Below are positions 1 to 23,791 of a stretch of 64,000 nt of DNA, one piece after another (the first letter of the stretch is position 1; each line of letters opens with the position of its first letter). Position numbers and translations under genes: made by a program. This DNA comes from Onchocerca volvulus. Its lineage: Eukaryota; Nematoda; Chromadorea; Rhabditida; Onchocercidae. The DNA is taken from assembly GCA_000499405.2 (NCBI GenBank), contig HG738138.1:806001-870000 (forward strand), given 5' to 3'. The notes under the pieces are model-generated. The model was not told the origin of the DNA. It made no database searches and worked only from the letters and a program-made list of their open reading frames with translations.

Positions 1-930
1 GTTGTTGGGTTTTTATTGGATCGTTGTCGGCTTATTGTTAAATTGTTGTTGTGTGTGTTGCATGATGAATTTGAGGAGCGAGTTGGGGGTGACTTTATTT
101 TTACGGATTCTGTTACGGAATTAAAGGGAATTCTGTACGTCCAGCTTTGATCTGAGTTTGTAAACTTACTTCTGCGATTATGCTATATAATAATTGACAC
201 ATTTGCTTCATAATTTTATATTTTTTTCTTCCGATTTCTCATCGATTTACGGATTATTTAAATCTGATTCCGAATATTTCTGAAAGATTTTCATTCTGTC
301 GTTTTATTTATGCTTCGAGGTTTTATTAAATCGAAAAATTTAAAGATTTCTTTTTTTATGATAATAAATAACCTATAATGGCTGGTAAAATAAGTATTAT
401 GGTGCCAGTATTTATCTATAGTTTTACTTGAGTATTATATTCCTTTTCTTTTTTTTTGATTTCTTTTTTCAAATTGTTTGTACCAATGCGAAAATAGCTG
501 ATCAAATGCCAGATTCAGGTTAATGCATTTCTTTCTAAAACTTTTGAAAAGTTTGTTTTAAGATAAGTCCTAATAAATCCGACTCATTGTCTGCAAAAGT
601 TCACCGGACAGAATTGTTTTATGGTCATTTATTCAGTTTTATTTTTCGTACGGTAGACAATATTATCTATTTCGTGTGCGTTCATTTTTTGTTTTCTCTG
701 TCTTTTTTTTCTCCAAATTCTTTTCGATTTGTACCTTTTTGGTTTTTTTTTTTTTTTTTTTTTTAATCAAATTTCTTTTCTTCGTTTTGTACCTCTTGTG
801 TTTTTCTTTTTCTTGAGTTCCTTTTCTTCGTTTTTCCTGATGTTTTCTTTTTTTTTTTTTTCTTATTTCTGTGAAAGCAGAGTGTATATGTCGTATTGGT
901 ATATGTTACGAAAAAAGGTATTGAAAAGGA
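1..930. other. Upstream flank of the forkhead gene, no gene seen
   Basis: No supported coding exon is visible. The first 170 bases are G/T-richer than the rest. The segment from about 660 to 870 is strongly T-rich on the plus strand, with runs of more than 15 T. An open frame in that T-tract (729-953) is almost all Phe/Leu/Ser and is best read as low-complexity sequence. An in-frame stop lies at 922-924, just before the ATG at 931. The region presumably carries the promoter or a 5' untranslated part of the forkhead gene, but no core promoter element could be assigned. Confidence 0.5.
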
Positions 931-12189
<11,259 letters not shown>

Positions 12190-12311
12190 AGGTATTTTTA
12201 CTGCCGTAATTTCTGAAATTTTAATCAGTAGAAAAATATCTTGATAATACTGATATTGGAAAATAGAGTGAGGACAGAAACAGTGGAGGGCTTCAGTAGA
12301 TTTTTGGAAAT

Positions 12312-12317
12312 AATAAA
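12312..12317 (+). terminator. Likely polyadenylation signal of the FOXK gene
   Basis: AATAAA lies 123 bases after the FOXK stop codon on the same strand. It is the nearest canonical hexamer downstream, so a 3' end soon after it is likely. Confidence 0.5.
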
Positions 12318-15317
12318 ATGAACTGTCATGATTGTGAGGAGAAGTGCGTATGTATATGGTGGCCTTTATTTGTCAAGAGTTTTACATAACCTCGTGAGTT
12401 AGGTTGTCAAATCTCTTAGGAGCGTGTTGAAATAATTTTACCATCGTCGTACAATCCAAAAAGTCTCAAAATTTGAGCTGATACAGGTGCATCTTTTGGG
12501 ATAGCTACACACTTTAATTTTTTCATTACTTTTTGATGAATTATTTGACAAAAGAGCCTCATGCCTTCTTGGATTGAATATATTCATTCAAAGTAAATAG
12601 ACAAACGAAAAACTAATCATTAAAAAACTATGAAATTCTTAGTATGTTCATTCATTTTTATTATAATGTAAGTGTAAAGGATTAACAAGTATTTGATTTC
12701 TGGCAGCATAATTTTTGAGATAAGCACCATAATTTTTTTTTCTTGTTATTTCTTTTAAAATTTCCTTTTTAATCCACCAATTTGCAATTGTTCTTTTTCT
12801 CCTCTCTATCTTTCCCTCTCTCCTTTTCCATTCGTTTGTCTATTCATTCAGCTGAAACTAGCTTCATTTCCTCAGCAAATGTAAAAACAATTTAAATCTT
12901 GTATTTTTAAATTAAAAAAAATATTCGACTATCGGTACTTTGTCATCTACCTTTTTTATTATATTCCACCGTATTTGCAATAGTAATGATGTTAATAATA
13001 ATAATAATGATAATAATGCACAGTAATTTATGAAAGAGGAATTATTGTCGTAATTGATGATGTAAAAAATTGTTGCGACGGAATCTTATTTTGCTGCGGG
13101 TTCACACTATGAAAAGTCATTTACTTGTTGTGGTATGCTACAGGGTGCTTATATGTGCTATATCCTCATCAATGATATTAGGTAATTGGCCTATATATGA
13201 ATGTACTTGAAATGATATCGTATTATTTTGTACTGCTACGGAAACCCAATTTTGAAATGAAATTTGTTATGAAACTGATTTTTTTTTTTTGTTCATTCTT
13301 TTAAGCGGTGCTTTGCAGATTCGTTGTGTTATACTATGAGAGAATGAGATGCATCATTTTATCAAAATTTTACCTCTTTTTCTCGTTGAATGTATTTATC
13401 TGTTTTGATTTCATTAATGTTGGAGTTAACTTATCGTTTATCTCAAAATTTAGTCGTTACTTGTACGATGTTTATGCCCTTAAAATTTAATTCTGTTAAT
13501 GGTGCACGGAAGATCCGGGATCTCTGGATTCTTAATGTTCTGGCTATAGTATGCAATTCTTTTTTCTTGACATCCTGCAAACAAAGTGGGGGAAGCGTAA
13601 AAGACTTGAAAATTTTTTGGAGAGCAAACGAACTTGTTATTCCTCTGAAATTATCAAAGTACAGGGCATTCGATGTTGTTGTATTTGGTTTCATTTTTGT
13701 CGAATAAAGGTCTTTTTTAAAATTATAAATCTGAAATGCATGGATCTCAAAATGTAACGGGTATGTATGTCTTCGCAGAACCCGGAAAGAAGGAAATGCA
13801 CATTTCCCTTAAATCCATTTTCCCATCCTTAAAATCTTAGCATCTGTTAATGTTTCGCAAGCGTATTATACCTACTGAATATTTTAGTGTTATTTCAGCA
13901 CGGTAGTTGGGTAATGTGACATGTGTGGTAATAAATGAAAAACTTCAATAATAAACAATTTACCCGCGTCAAAGGAACCTCGTGATTTCAATTTGATTGT
14001 ACAATCTGAAGAAAAAAAGAAACAATGAAAATGGGGATAGAAGTAAAGAACGATGAACATAAGAAACGAAGCAAAGCTAATATCCATTCCCCACAAGCAC
14101 ATTTTGTAAATACAGCCAAACTGTAAGATAAAGGTAAAAATGAAGGAAACACGTGCGGCTTGTATACAAACTGGATGATTAGCAAAGACTGGCTCCCACT
14201 AGACTATGTTTCGGTCATTTGAGTGCAATGCAAATCTTTTGATTGTAGATCAACCTGAAAGTACCTTACAGTGTTAACCGCCCATTCCATTTAAATGATC
14301 TGTACTTTAGGCTCCCGATGATATCTTCAGCGAATTCTCATTTAGAGTAAAACCTGACAGACTTCAAAAATTTTACTGAGAAAATGAAAAACTTTCAGAG
14401 AAGCAAAAATCCCATCAACTTCGAAAATCAAGACGATAGTAGTAACTTAAAGAAAAACAAATACTAAAATTATGAACATAAGTAAATATATTTGTATATT
14501 TATGGAAAAAAAAAGTGGCGTCTTTTCGTATTATGGCGTTTCTAAGTGATCACCGGATTCCGAGATTTTTTAATCATAGAGGAATAAAGGAGAAAGAAAA
14601 AAAGACACTGTGGCAATTCTTTTTTCTTTTCCTGTTGTATTTTTAAGTGACCACTGGATTTCAAAATCTTTTGTGTAAGCTATTTGAAAAGAGTAAAATT
14701 TGTACATCAGAGGTAGTAGTTGCTATTTAGAACATCAGATGACCAGTATTCAGTGAATACGTATATGTCTTCTTGGACTTCATGACATTAAGCGATTTGA
14801 AGTTGACCCGGAAAGTCCGGAAATAAGAGTATTGATGAGAAATGAAAGAAAAAAAGGGTAAGAAAATGACGAAATCTTTGTGACAAACATTTAAACAAAG
14901 TAGCAAAATAACGACAATAAACAATCGTCTTTTTCATTCCGGAAATACGCTTATGAAATCTTATGTTAATAAAAAACCAAAAAAAAAAAGTGCATCCCTA
15001 GAAATAGTGAACTTTAAAATGACAGGAATTTTTTCGCACTACTTTAGAACCCATGTACTTCTTATAACCTTTCGTGTAATTATCAACAAATGAAAGTTTT
15101 AACAAACTTCCTTTTGAAAATATTCCTAAAACGAAAATGAAATCCTATTTTCTTTCCTAAAAAAATAATACGAAATTTTAAAAATAAAATATTCTGTAGA
15201 ACAATTTTTCGAGACGATCTTGGTCTCACTAGCAATGAAAAAGTAGAGAAAGTTCTAATGTTATGTCAAAACTGTATACTGTTACAAACCATCATAATAT
15301 CACAACTGAAAGAAGTA

Positions 15318-15510
15318 GTTATAAAGTATTAGTAGTAATAGTATTAGTAGCAGTGCAGTAGCAGTAGTAGAAATAATAATAATATTAGCATTTTTGTTAT
15401 TATTGTAGCAATAGCAGTAGCAAATAATAATAACAGTAATAACAATAATAATAATAGAAACAACGGTAGTTGTTACTATTATAATTGTTATTGTAGCAGT
15501 AATAGAAAGA
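15318..15510. repeat. Degenerate trinucleotide tract (TAG/TAA/AAT)
   Basis: About 190 bases of imperfect AGTAGT, AATAAT and related trinucleotides, interrupted by TTATTAT stretches. A minus-strand open frame across it encodes only Ile/Thr/Val-rich low-complexity sequence and is not a gene. Confidence 0.8.
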
Positions 15511-15690
15511 ATAAATACCAGTAACATATGACTGTCTAAATTTAACAACCTGAGTCGAGAACATACACAGAATACAGTCCAGAAACCCGTTTGATTCTCA
15601 ATATATTCCGTTCTATGTTTCACCAGTGGGAAAAAATATGGGACAAAGATAAATATTAAAAAATTGCGTTTTTTGGGAATATTTCACACA

Positions 15691-15692
<2 letters not shown>

Positions 15693-15724
<32 letters not shown>

Positions 15725-15733
15725 AAAAAAAAA
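15693..15733. repeat. Long poly-A tract
   Basis: A run of about 30 A, one G at 15723, then about 10 more A. It lies about 80 bases beyond the nuclear-receptor stop codon, in its 3' flank (poly-T on the coding strand). Confidence 0.9.
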
Positions 15734-15811
15734 CATAACTAAAATGATCTGATTCTGACAAAACCAAAGACAACAAAAAAGTAAAGCATATTTCTTTTCA
15801 CATAAGCATAA

Positions 15812-18800
15812 TCATAAGCCAACAATAATCAGCTGATCAATCAAATCGTCTGCAGGACCGAATATGTGTGATATGTCGAAGGTACGTTTCAAGTAGGAGG
15901 CAACACGCTGCAATTTAAATTGTCGTGAAATGCTGCACAGGTTTAAATTTCAAAAACTTAAAGCTAAGAAAAACTTAGAGCAATATCTTTAAATTAATAT
16001 TTTATCACTTTCTGCATGAATTTCTGCAGATTTACTTCCTATAAAATGCAAGGAAGAAAAAGCAAAGCAAACAGATGATCATCAGAAATTTCCACAATCA
16101 AAAGAACTTATTATAAAAATTACGACCGTAAATTTTCGCCATAATCTTTACTAGAAATGCGCAATTGAAGAAAACAAATATCAATTTCCTAAATATCTTT
16201 CTAGGCGTTTCCTTATTTCAATTATCCGTGATTTTATAATTGCTCCCTGTTTTTTCCATCAATTTCCGGACATTATAAATGTAAAAAGTAAAGCATGAAA
16301 AAAACTTTAATTAAATGTATGGAGTGAAACACGACGAAAACTTTGATTAAATGTATGTTAAGTATAAAAAATGAAACTTGAAAAAGCATACAAGACAACT
16401 TCGCATGTATGTCCAACTTCTTAAATGACAGAAATCAAGGAAACTAACGATAAGAGTGGATGTCATCATGAGCATGTTAGAATATAGCTCGGTGGCTTGC
16501 CGTCCTGTACGATCACGGGTGATTTGGGCATACAGATAATTCAAAAGTTTTGTTCTTTCCATTCCCACAGTAGCCCTTCCTCTTACAGATAATCCATCAG
16601 CATCTGTAACAAAAATATCTTATGCGAAACTTGAAAGTTATGCTCTCTATCTACCCTATCAAATTCAGTTACCATCATTTGACGCATAATAGGACGGATA
16701 AGTTAAAATATTACATTTTAAATTTATTTCCAGATTTTGAACAATGCTTCGATGTTCATTTGGAAAAATCAACAGTTACATTTTAATACAAACTACCTTC
16801 ACTGGAAAATTAGAGTCAAAATAAAAAAAAAGAAAAAAAAAAGTTGGATCAAATAGTAACCCGGATTGAAAAAGAGCATAATTTTGTACAGAACCATATG
16901 ACTTTCGGAAAGTTTAAGCCGCAAAATTTGCTGACATACGCCATCAATGAGAAGGGCATTTATTGGCAGAATTTTCTTCCTAGAATCATATACGTATATC
17001 ATTATAGAATAGCAGATTGCTCCATTTTAATTAACTTTGAAATTATAAGAAAAGCTCATAAACTAGGAAATACTAAAAAAAAAAAAAATTCCTACCCACT
17101 ACTGAAAGTATTACTTCCGTCTATATCTTCCCTTTCCAGAAAACGTCCATCTGGATACCACAACCGTTCAATCTTCACAATTTCATCAACTGCTCCGTTA
17201 GGCTCAATTGATAACCCTGTGATTATGATAGCATAACAGCAGAACTATGCAATTTACTATTTCTTTGGATTCATTTTTTTTCTTTTTTTTTTGAATTCAT
17301 GCAAATCTATTCAGTTTTCCTATTAGATGTAATTTCATAACTCGAAATTGCTAACATTACAATGATATACCGTAACAAAAATCATTATAAAAGTTCATAA
17401 TGCATGAGTTTATGAAAGCGCGTAAAATAATAACAACCGATAATTGAGATTCATTAGAGCTCTATAAGAGATATAATTTATAGCAAGTTGTATTCTATTA
17501 ATTTAAAATTCCTTGAATATAATGATTGAATCGAAAAAATATATAAATCTGAACATACTTGTACTAGATATTGGCGAAGTTGTTAACAAATTTTCCAAAG
17601 AATTGCTTAACGACTGGTTTTTTTCATATTTACACGAAAAATAAGCTAATTGAATGAGCGGATAGACAGGAGCAAATGCTTTAATTAGTGCCAGCTGTAA
17701 ATAATTTCAATACACTTGCAATTCTTTTAACGATGCTTATCTAATAAAGATCATATCAATGCTACTACTATAAAACAGAAGTTATTCAATACTTTAAAGG
17801 GACAATCAGCCAGTAAATGAATAACTAAATATAAAATGAACCCAAAATTTCAAATTATGCCATCCTTTATCAAACTGTAAGATAAATCCATATTAACAAA
17901 ATTAAGAATGCTTTCTCCTCATAAAATTTCATATGTCACACCTGAACCATGAATGATATCAATTAAATTACCTTATCATTAAGAAGAAGTTGTCTCATTT
18001 GTGGGATACATTTTGCCCATTCTATCATCAGTGTTAGATCTTTGACAAACCATGCGCGCATATTTCCACGATCACAGGGTATCGGAGTTGTAATAGGTTC
18101 CTGTAATTTATCAGCATTACTAAATTTTTACCTTTTTTTGAGTATTTCTATTACCAACCATTTACGCTTTATATTTCTGCTACCAATCTTTTGCAGTTGA
18201 TAGAAAGTTTTCAAATAATTCAAACATCCAAAAATGGTGCAAAAACATTGACTTCCTCGTTGCTGAATTTTTCCGATCATTATTTTTTTTTTTTTTTGAC
18301 AGTACTCAAAAATTCGAACGGTCAAATGAAAAATTTTAAATATTTACCACTGGAACTGTGTAAGCTGAAAGCCAAGCTTCATCATCTAGAAGTCGTCTAT
18401 CGTACATACATGATGCAGCTGAAGTATGAGGAGGAAATTTGTTCGAATAACGGACACCATCAAGTTTGTGTTCCAAACTTAATAGATCGGAAAGCAAACT
18501 AGACATTTCAGTCTAAAATACATTAACACAATTATCAAACCTAAATCATTCTTTAGTGATAAAAAAAAATAACAAATCTTTTTTTTTTTTTTTCTCGAAT
18601 GATCGTACTAAATATCAATAAAAGAACAATGGAAATTTGATAACTTAAAGTACTGTAATAAAAATTGGTTATATAACTCTATCGCAGTGTGTAAATATTG
18701 ATATATGATATCTGCACTATGTTGAAAGTTAACTAACTTGTACATCTTGGATGTCGTGATCGAGATATGATCCATTACTGCTGGGTCCCAAAGTATGACC

Positions 18801-21800
18801 GGCAAAGCTGGACGATGGACTTGCAATTGCGTCATCGATGGAACTAAACAAATTACTCGCGTAAGACTAAAATGCCTGTATTTCAAAATTATATTTACAA
18901 TTTAAATGTATTTGAATTGAAACAAAGTTTTGAAAGAATAAAATCCATACAGAGTGCTTTGGGGACTGTTTTCTCCTTCCTCTCTCATCGGCTTCCCGTT
19001 AAGAATATCGTTGCTATCGCACGGCTGTTTCTCGTTTTTCAACTTTTTCAAACGTTTGGTATAACGAATCTTGTCCCTATCATGTTGGATAGCTATAATT
19101 AATTAAATTTGTCAAAATCTCATTTTGTACATATAAATTAAAAATACAATTGTATAAATTATATCTGTAGTCTCAAACAATATCAATAATATCACTAAGA
19201 TTGATAATCGTCCGATGAAATATTGATGATATGGTAGTAAATGTTAGATCTTATTTCATATTTCAATAGCGATGTTCCAGAATACTGAAAAGTTTTGTCC
19301 TTATTCTTATAAAAACTGACTGGCAAGTACCAATACTGTAGAAATGTACTCGATGATGGATAATATTGGCTAAAATTTAAAAAATACACTCTCTAACACT
19401 AAATACTAATGATATTAATTATAATCATGGCTGACCATTTGGATCCATTCCCATTTCGAAGCATTTTTTCAATCGACAACTTCGACAACCACATCGTACA
19501 GCTACAAAAACAAAAAATAAAAAAAAGTCGCAAAATTTTTGTTAAACAGGTTGAAAATTTGAATGATATCCTCTCAATTAGTTATGGTCTGTCTGTCATT
19601 TTAAAATATATGATGTATTTTTTCTTTTGAAACATCTGTATATTTTTCTTTTAAAAATATGATTTAATTGGAAAATTATCAATCATCTATGTTATTATCC
19701 AAAAACTTACATTTATCAACGATGCAATCATCAGAAAATTGGCATTGGAAAGCTTGCTTATTCTGAAAAATTAAAGATTTCAATTATATTTTAATTATTT
19801 GGGATAAAACAATTTCACATAACCGAAAAACAAAACTGGAAATTCATGAAAGCCTAACAAAAAAGAGTGGTAGCTACCTTTATGTACATTTCGTGAGAAT
19901 TGTAGTGAAGAATTCAAACGATTATTTACTTCAAACTCTTCAGTTATTTTTTCCTTCTTTATTTCAGATTTTTTTTTTTTTTAATTTCAGGCTTCAAAAA
20001 AAGAGAAATACAATAAAACAGACCACAAGCGCACGCCGGAAAAATGTTTTACAACCATTGCAACTAGCTACCGAATAATGGATACCACTCGCCAAATCCG
20101 AGCAAACAACACACAATGTACCTTCCGGAATTTTTTCTCTTCCTAAAAAAGAAAAAAGAAAGAATTTAATTAAGTGAAATCATAATTTAATCTTTTGCAA
20201 ATTTCTAAGACAATATCAATTTGAAATTCTGCTCCTTTTGAATGGCTTTTCATTAATGAGAAAATAACAAAAAACACACAAATTTCTACTTTTTTGTTTA
20301 TTAACACATGAATTTTCAATTATTGCTCAGAGGAAAAAAAATGTTTTTGAAATATATGTAGGCATGTTTTATGCATACATTTACAAGAAATTTAAGTCTC
20401 ATCAGAAGTAGTAAACAATGGAATTTCAAGGATTCTGGAACGATTTTGTTTTTATTTTAATAAATCATTTATATCAAATAAACAAAATCGTCTTCTCTTT
20501 CTTTGATTTTTGGAGGAAGAAAATAAAAAAAAGAGGACATTACTGTAATGAATTTTCAAAAAAAAGTAACGAATTAATTGCACCATTTTCAGATGGCCAA
20601 AAACGATTAATGTCAAATTGATTAGGTAAGTGGAAATTTTAGGAATAAAAACACAATTTTAATTCAAATGATAATTAACAAAGAGATATGATACATGAAA
20701 TGTGAGAAAGTTGAAAGCATTCATGAACTATACAGTTTAAATGATCTGAATTAATATTGAAGATGAAATGATCGTAACATAACGTAGCGAAAATAGTGAA
20801 AGAAACGTTAATTAGTTTGAAGTCATAACTTTGTTCTCCGATTAATGCCATACGAATTGTAAAATTTACGGAAACTGCAAAACTTACTGTTATTAGGCAT
20901 ATCAGTTCGGAAGGTGCAGAAGTCTGATTAAAGATATACATTGTAGAAAATACTAGAAAAATGCGGGATCTTTCGCCATTTTAGGGAAATTCCATCAAGA
21001 TAGACCGGTGTAATTCTTCAAATTACCATGTAACCTTCAAGTTTATGCTGTTGAAGGATAACATGCAAATAGGTAAATGTACGTGACGTTTAAATCAAGA
21101 AGCATACGGAAGACAATCATAGTTTGATGATTTTTTAATTTAGGAAATGGGAAATTTTATGAAAGAAATGTTAACCGAAATATAATGATGAATTTTGAAA
21201 TGCGATTGGAAAAATGTCTTGTAAATTTTTACCATTTCAATTATAGCAAATCGTTCATATGCATGCCCGAATATCATTTGACTGTCCTGTCATCAACTCC
21301 AGCTATTTTGATTTTATGACACGAGTTCCTCTCATGTGACCAATTTCTTTATGACATTTCCAGAGAGACCCCACATGACCTAATTTTTGCACTCATTTAT
21401 GCTGTTTTCCTTCACGTGTACACGTACACCAAGTATCCTTTTTTCCCTTTGACGTGGACACACGTCAAATAACTAAGATTGAAGTAAACAAAAAGAATTT
21501 TCATTTTAAAATAAAAATCGTGACTTGAAAAAAAAAAAAAAAAAAAGTAAACGATTCAATCAAATTACCACTATATATCATAGATGCTTTTTTTTTCTGA
21601 TTTAATTTTAAAAAATTTTAAAAATTCATAAAATTTAAAAATTGTAGAACAAAAAAAAGAGACAAATATCAAATGTCACAAGGTGAAATGATTAGATAAC
21701 AAGATGATAAGAGATAAAAGACTGAATGGATAAGGACGGGCAGAATATAGAAGGACAGGGAGCCACTCCTGGACAAGCTTCTCGTTTCCTGGATGCCACC

Positions 21801-23791
21801 ACGGATCGATCAAACGTCTTTGCTATCGGTCGAATTCCTACTCTTTTCTCTCTCTTTCTTTCTCCCTCCTTCTTATCTCCTCTCTTCTCTTCCTTTTTTC
21901 ATCTTTCTCGGCAGGTTTTTTTTTTTTTCCCTGTTGTCAACAGGCGTTACATTCAATGTGACATACTTCGACCAGTTTCTCTCTGCTATCATTTTGTACA
22001 CAACGTGAGATGATTTTACGTAACTTTAAATGAGGGTAATTTACACGTTTACGACTGTTTAACACAAACTTTTATCACTAATCACATTTATCAGTTTTGC
22101 AAAAAAAGGAAGAATTCAAATCGATAATTATCTCATTTATTCTCGTAAAATTTTATCCTTAATATTGAAAAACTATTAGTGTAACTTCCATTTCATTTCA
22201 TGAATTTTATTTTATGAAATAGAAGTTCACAATCGAAATTTCACATTCAGATAGAAAGCGGGAACAATTTGCAGTTGTTAAGACGAAATTTTATAAAAAT
22301 AAATGACATAATTAATTATTAATTTGAAATTGCCCTAGTTTTTTTGCAATGCTAACAAAGTGCAAACAGTCGTAAACATCATGTGATAAAATTTACTTTT
22401 CTAGATTTTTTGATATTGCCAATGAATATTTCTGCTACGTTTGAACGAAACATTTTTTTTGTCTTGAAACGACGAAATAATTCGAAAAATTTTTTAATTG
22501 AAAAAAAAGACGTTTGGCTTTTTTTTAAGTTCGAAAATTCATTCAAATTTTCAAAAGTTTTGATTTTTGATTTATTTTTTCCACTTATTGAAAAGAAATC
22601 AAAAGTTAAGTTTGGTGATATATAATAATAAACGGCAGAAAATTTTTTCAACAATGAAAAGTATGAAAAAGACAAGTATGGTTTGAATAATTGACATTTC
22701 ATTATTTGATATTTGTTGATGCTTGATAGAACAAAAAAGAAATTTGAAGAAGGTAAGGCTTTCAATTGATGTATTGTATGCAGAGCAATGAATTTTAAAT
22801 ATACAAATAACTTTTTTTAAAAAAAAAAATTGATAATTTGGTAGAAATAAACTTAAAAAAGTAACAGTATTATTTTGAGATCAGATAAGAACATGAAAGG
22901 TCAACAATGTATAACGTTTGCAACCAGAACCTTCAAATAATCAAACAATTCTGGATTGGATCATTCAGTAACGTTACGGTCTGTTAAATGAAAAGTTTTC
23001 TAGGCTTGAAAATAATAAGAAAAAACTCTCTTCTCTTAATACTTTAGTAGTTAACGATGTTCTTGAATTATGATGAATTCTCGCATAGTGAAATAAATAT
23101 CTGTTAAAAATTTGAGTACTTGGAAAATATTGTAATTATTTAGAAAATAACTGTATATTTATACATATATACATAATTATGGAAACGCATAGAACCGCAA
23201 ACTAAATATCAAATTTCCTTTTTTTTTTTTAAATAGATCAAATTTCATTTTAAAAATCGTACTTCTTTTTCTCCTCTCGAAGTCACATGCATATTTTATT
23301 TTTCTATGAATATGAAGCAGATTATTTTTGAGATATATGCAAATTCATACCATTGCAATAGCGAGTGAAACAAATTTTTATATAACATTACCTTTTTCTA
23401 TTCTCATTCGATCAGCTTATGCTTATTGGTTTTATTGACTAAATTTCGAATGACATGCCATCTAGAATTTTGGATTCATATAATCGAAATTTGACATATT
23501 TATAGAGAGGAAGAGTGAATTTTTGAATTACAGGAAAATAAACTTACTTCCATGTTTTTGCTTTTTAATGAATCGTCTTCCTTCTGTTTTCATATCAACC
23601 ATTCCCGGATCACATTTAAATGGAATTTGAAATAAAGCACCGGTATTTTTGATATCTTCATGGATTGTATTTGGCCGCGGTACATTGGCGGTAGTTGCAT
23701 ATAAAGCATCCGGAAATATTATTGATGAATCCATGTAAAGCGATGAAGCAAACTGCTTGAAATCTGTTGTATGCCTGATCACTTCAATCAT
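15812..23791 (-). CDS. Nuclear hormone receptor, HNF4-derived nematode supplementary type, 12 exons
   Basis: Exons in transcript order (high to low): 23791-23548, 20142-20024, 19762-19711, 19501-19436, 19092-18951, 18843-18738, 18512-18348, 18100-17972, 17694-17559, 17216-17115, 16603-16449, 15907-15812. All are GT-AG and phase-consistent, giving 503 aa. The DNA-binding domain starts at Cys92. Finger 1 is CVVCSD then [13 protein letters not shown]; finger 2 has spacing C-x5-C-x9-C-x2-C, ending CRSCRLKKC then GMDPNAIQHDRD. The ligand-binding domain includes [14 protein letters not shown] (helix 3) and ends with the AF-2-like [12 protein letters not shown]. The [11 protein letters not shown]-box is the common one among nematode receptors that radiated from HNF4. 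It should be a ligand-regulated nuclear transcription factor; ligand and targets are unknown. The 81-residue N-terminal exon is separated by a 3.4 kb intron. The member cannot be named with confidence. Confidence 0.9.
21414..21425. promoter_or_regulatory. 12-bp perfect palindrome overlapping an E-box
   Basis: ACGTGTACACGT is a perfect palindrome, overlapped at its left end by CACGTG (21413-21418). It lies in the first intron of the nuclear-receptor gene. CACGTG is a bHLH E-box and ACGTG is the core of hypoxia-response elements; binding here is inference. Confidence 0.4.
21448..21469. promoter_or_regulatory. Inverted repeat with TGACGTG half-sites
   Basis: TTTGACGT at 21448-21455 and ACGTCAAA at 21462-21469 are perfect inverted arms around a 6-base spacer. 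Each arm contains TGACGTG or its complement, resembling bZIP (CRE/UPRE-like) or HIF sites. It is 23 bases from the 12-bp palindrome, forming a compact cluster in an otherwise AT-rich intron. Confidence 0.4.

Larger units (their letters stand above)
12190..15811. other. Intergenic region between two convergent genes (FOXK and nuclear receptor)
   Basis: This holds the 3' untranslated regions of the two convergent genes. No further coding exon was recognised. Open frames at 13308-13757 occur on both strands over a somewhat GC-richer patch, show no family motif and are not supported. The segment also carries AAT-type microsatellites (12993-13018 and 15318-15510) and a long poly-A tract (15693-15733). 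Confidence 0.6.

Noticed and set aside
13308..13757. Open frames on both strands downstream of FOXK
   Set aside because: No family motif, no convincing splice context and mutually overlapping frames. Likely 3'-flank sequence of slightly higher GC.
16844..17236. 130-codon plus-strand frame
   Set aside because: It is antisense to nuclear-receptor exon 17115-17216 and intron; the minus strand carries the family motifs.
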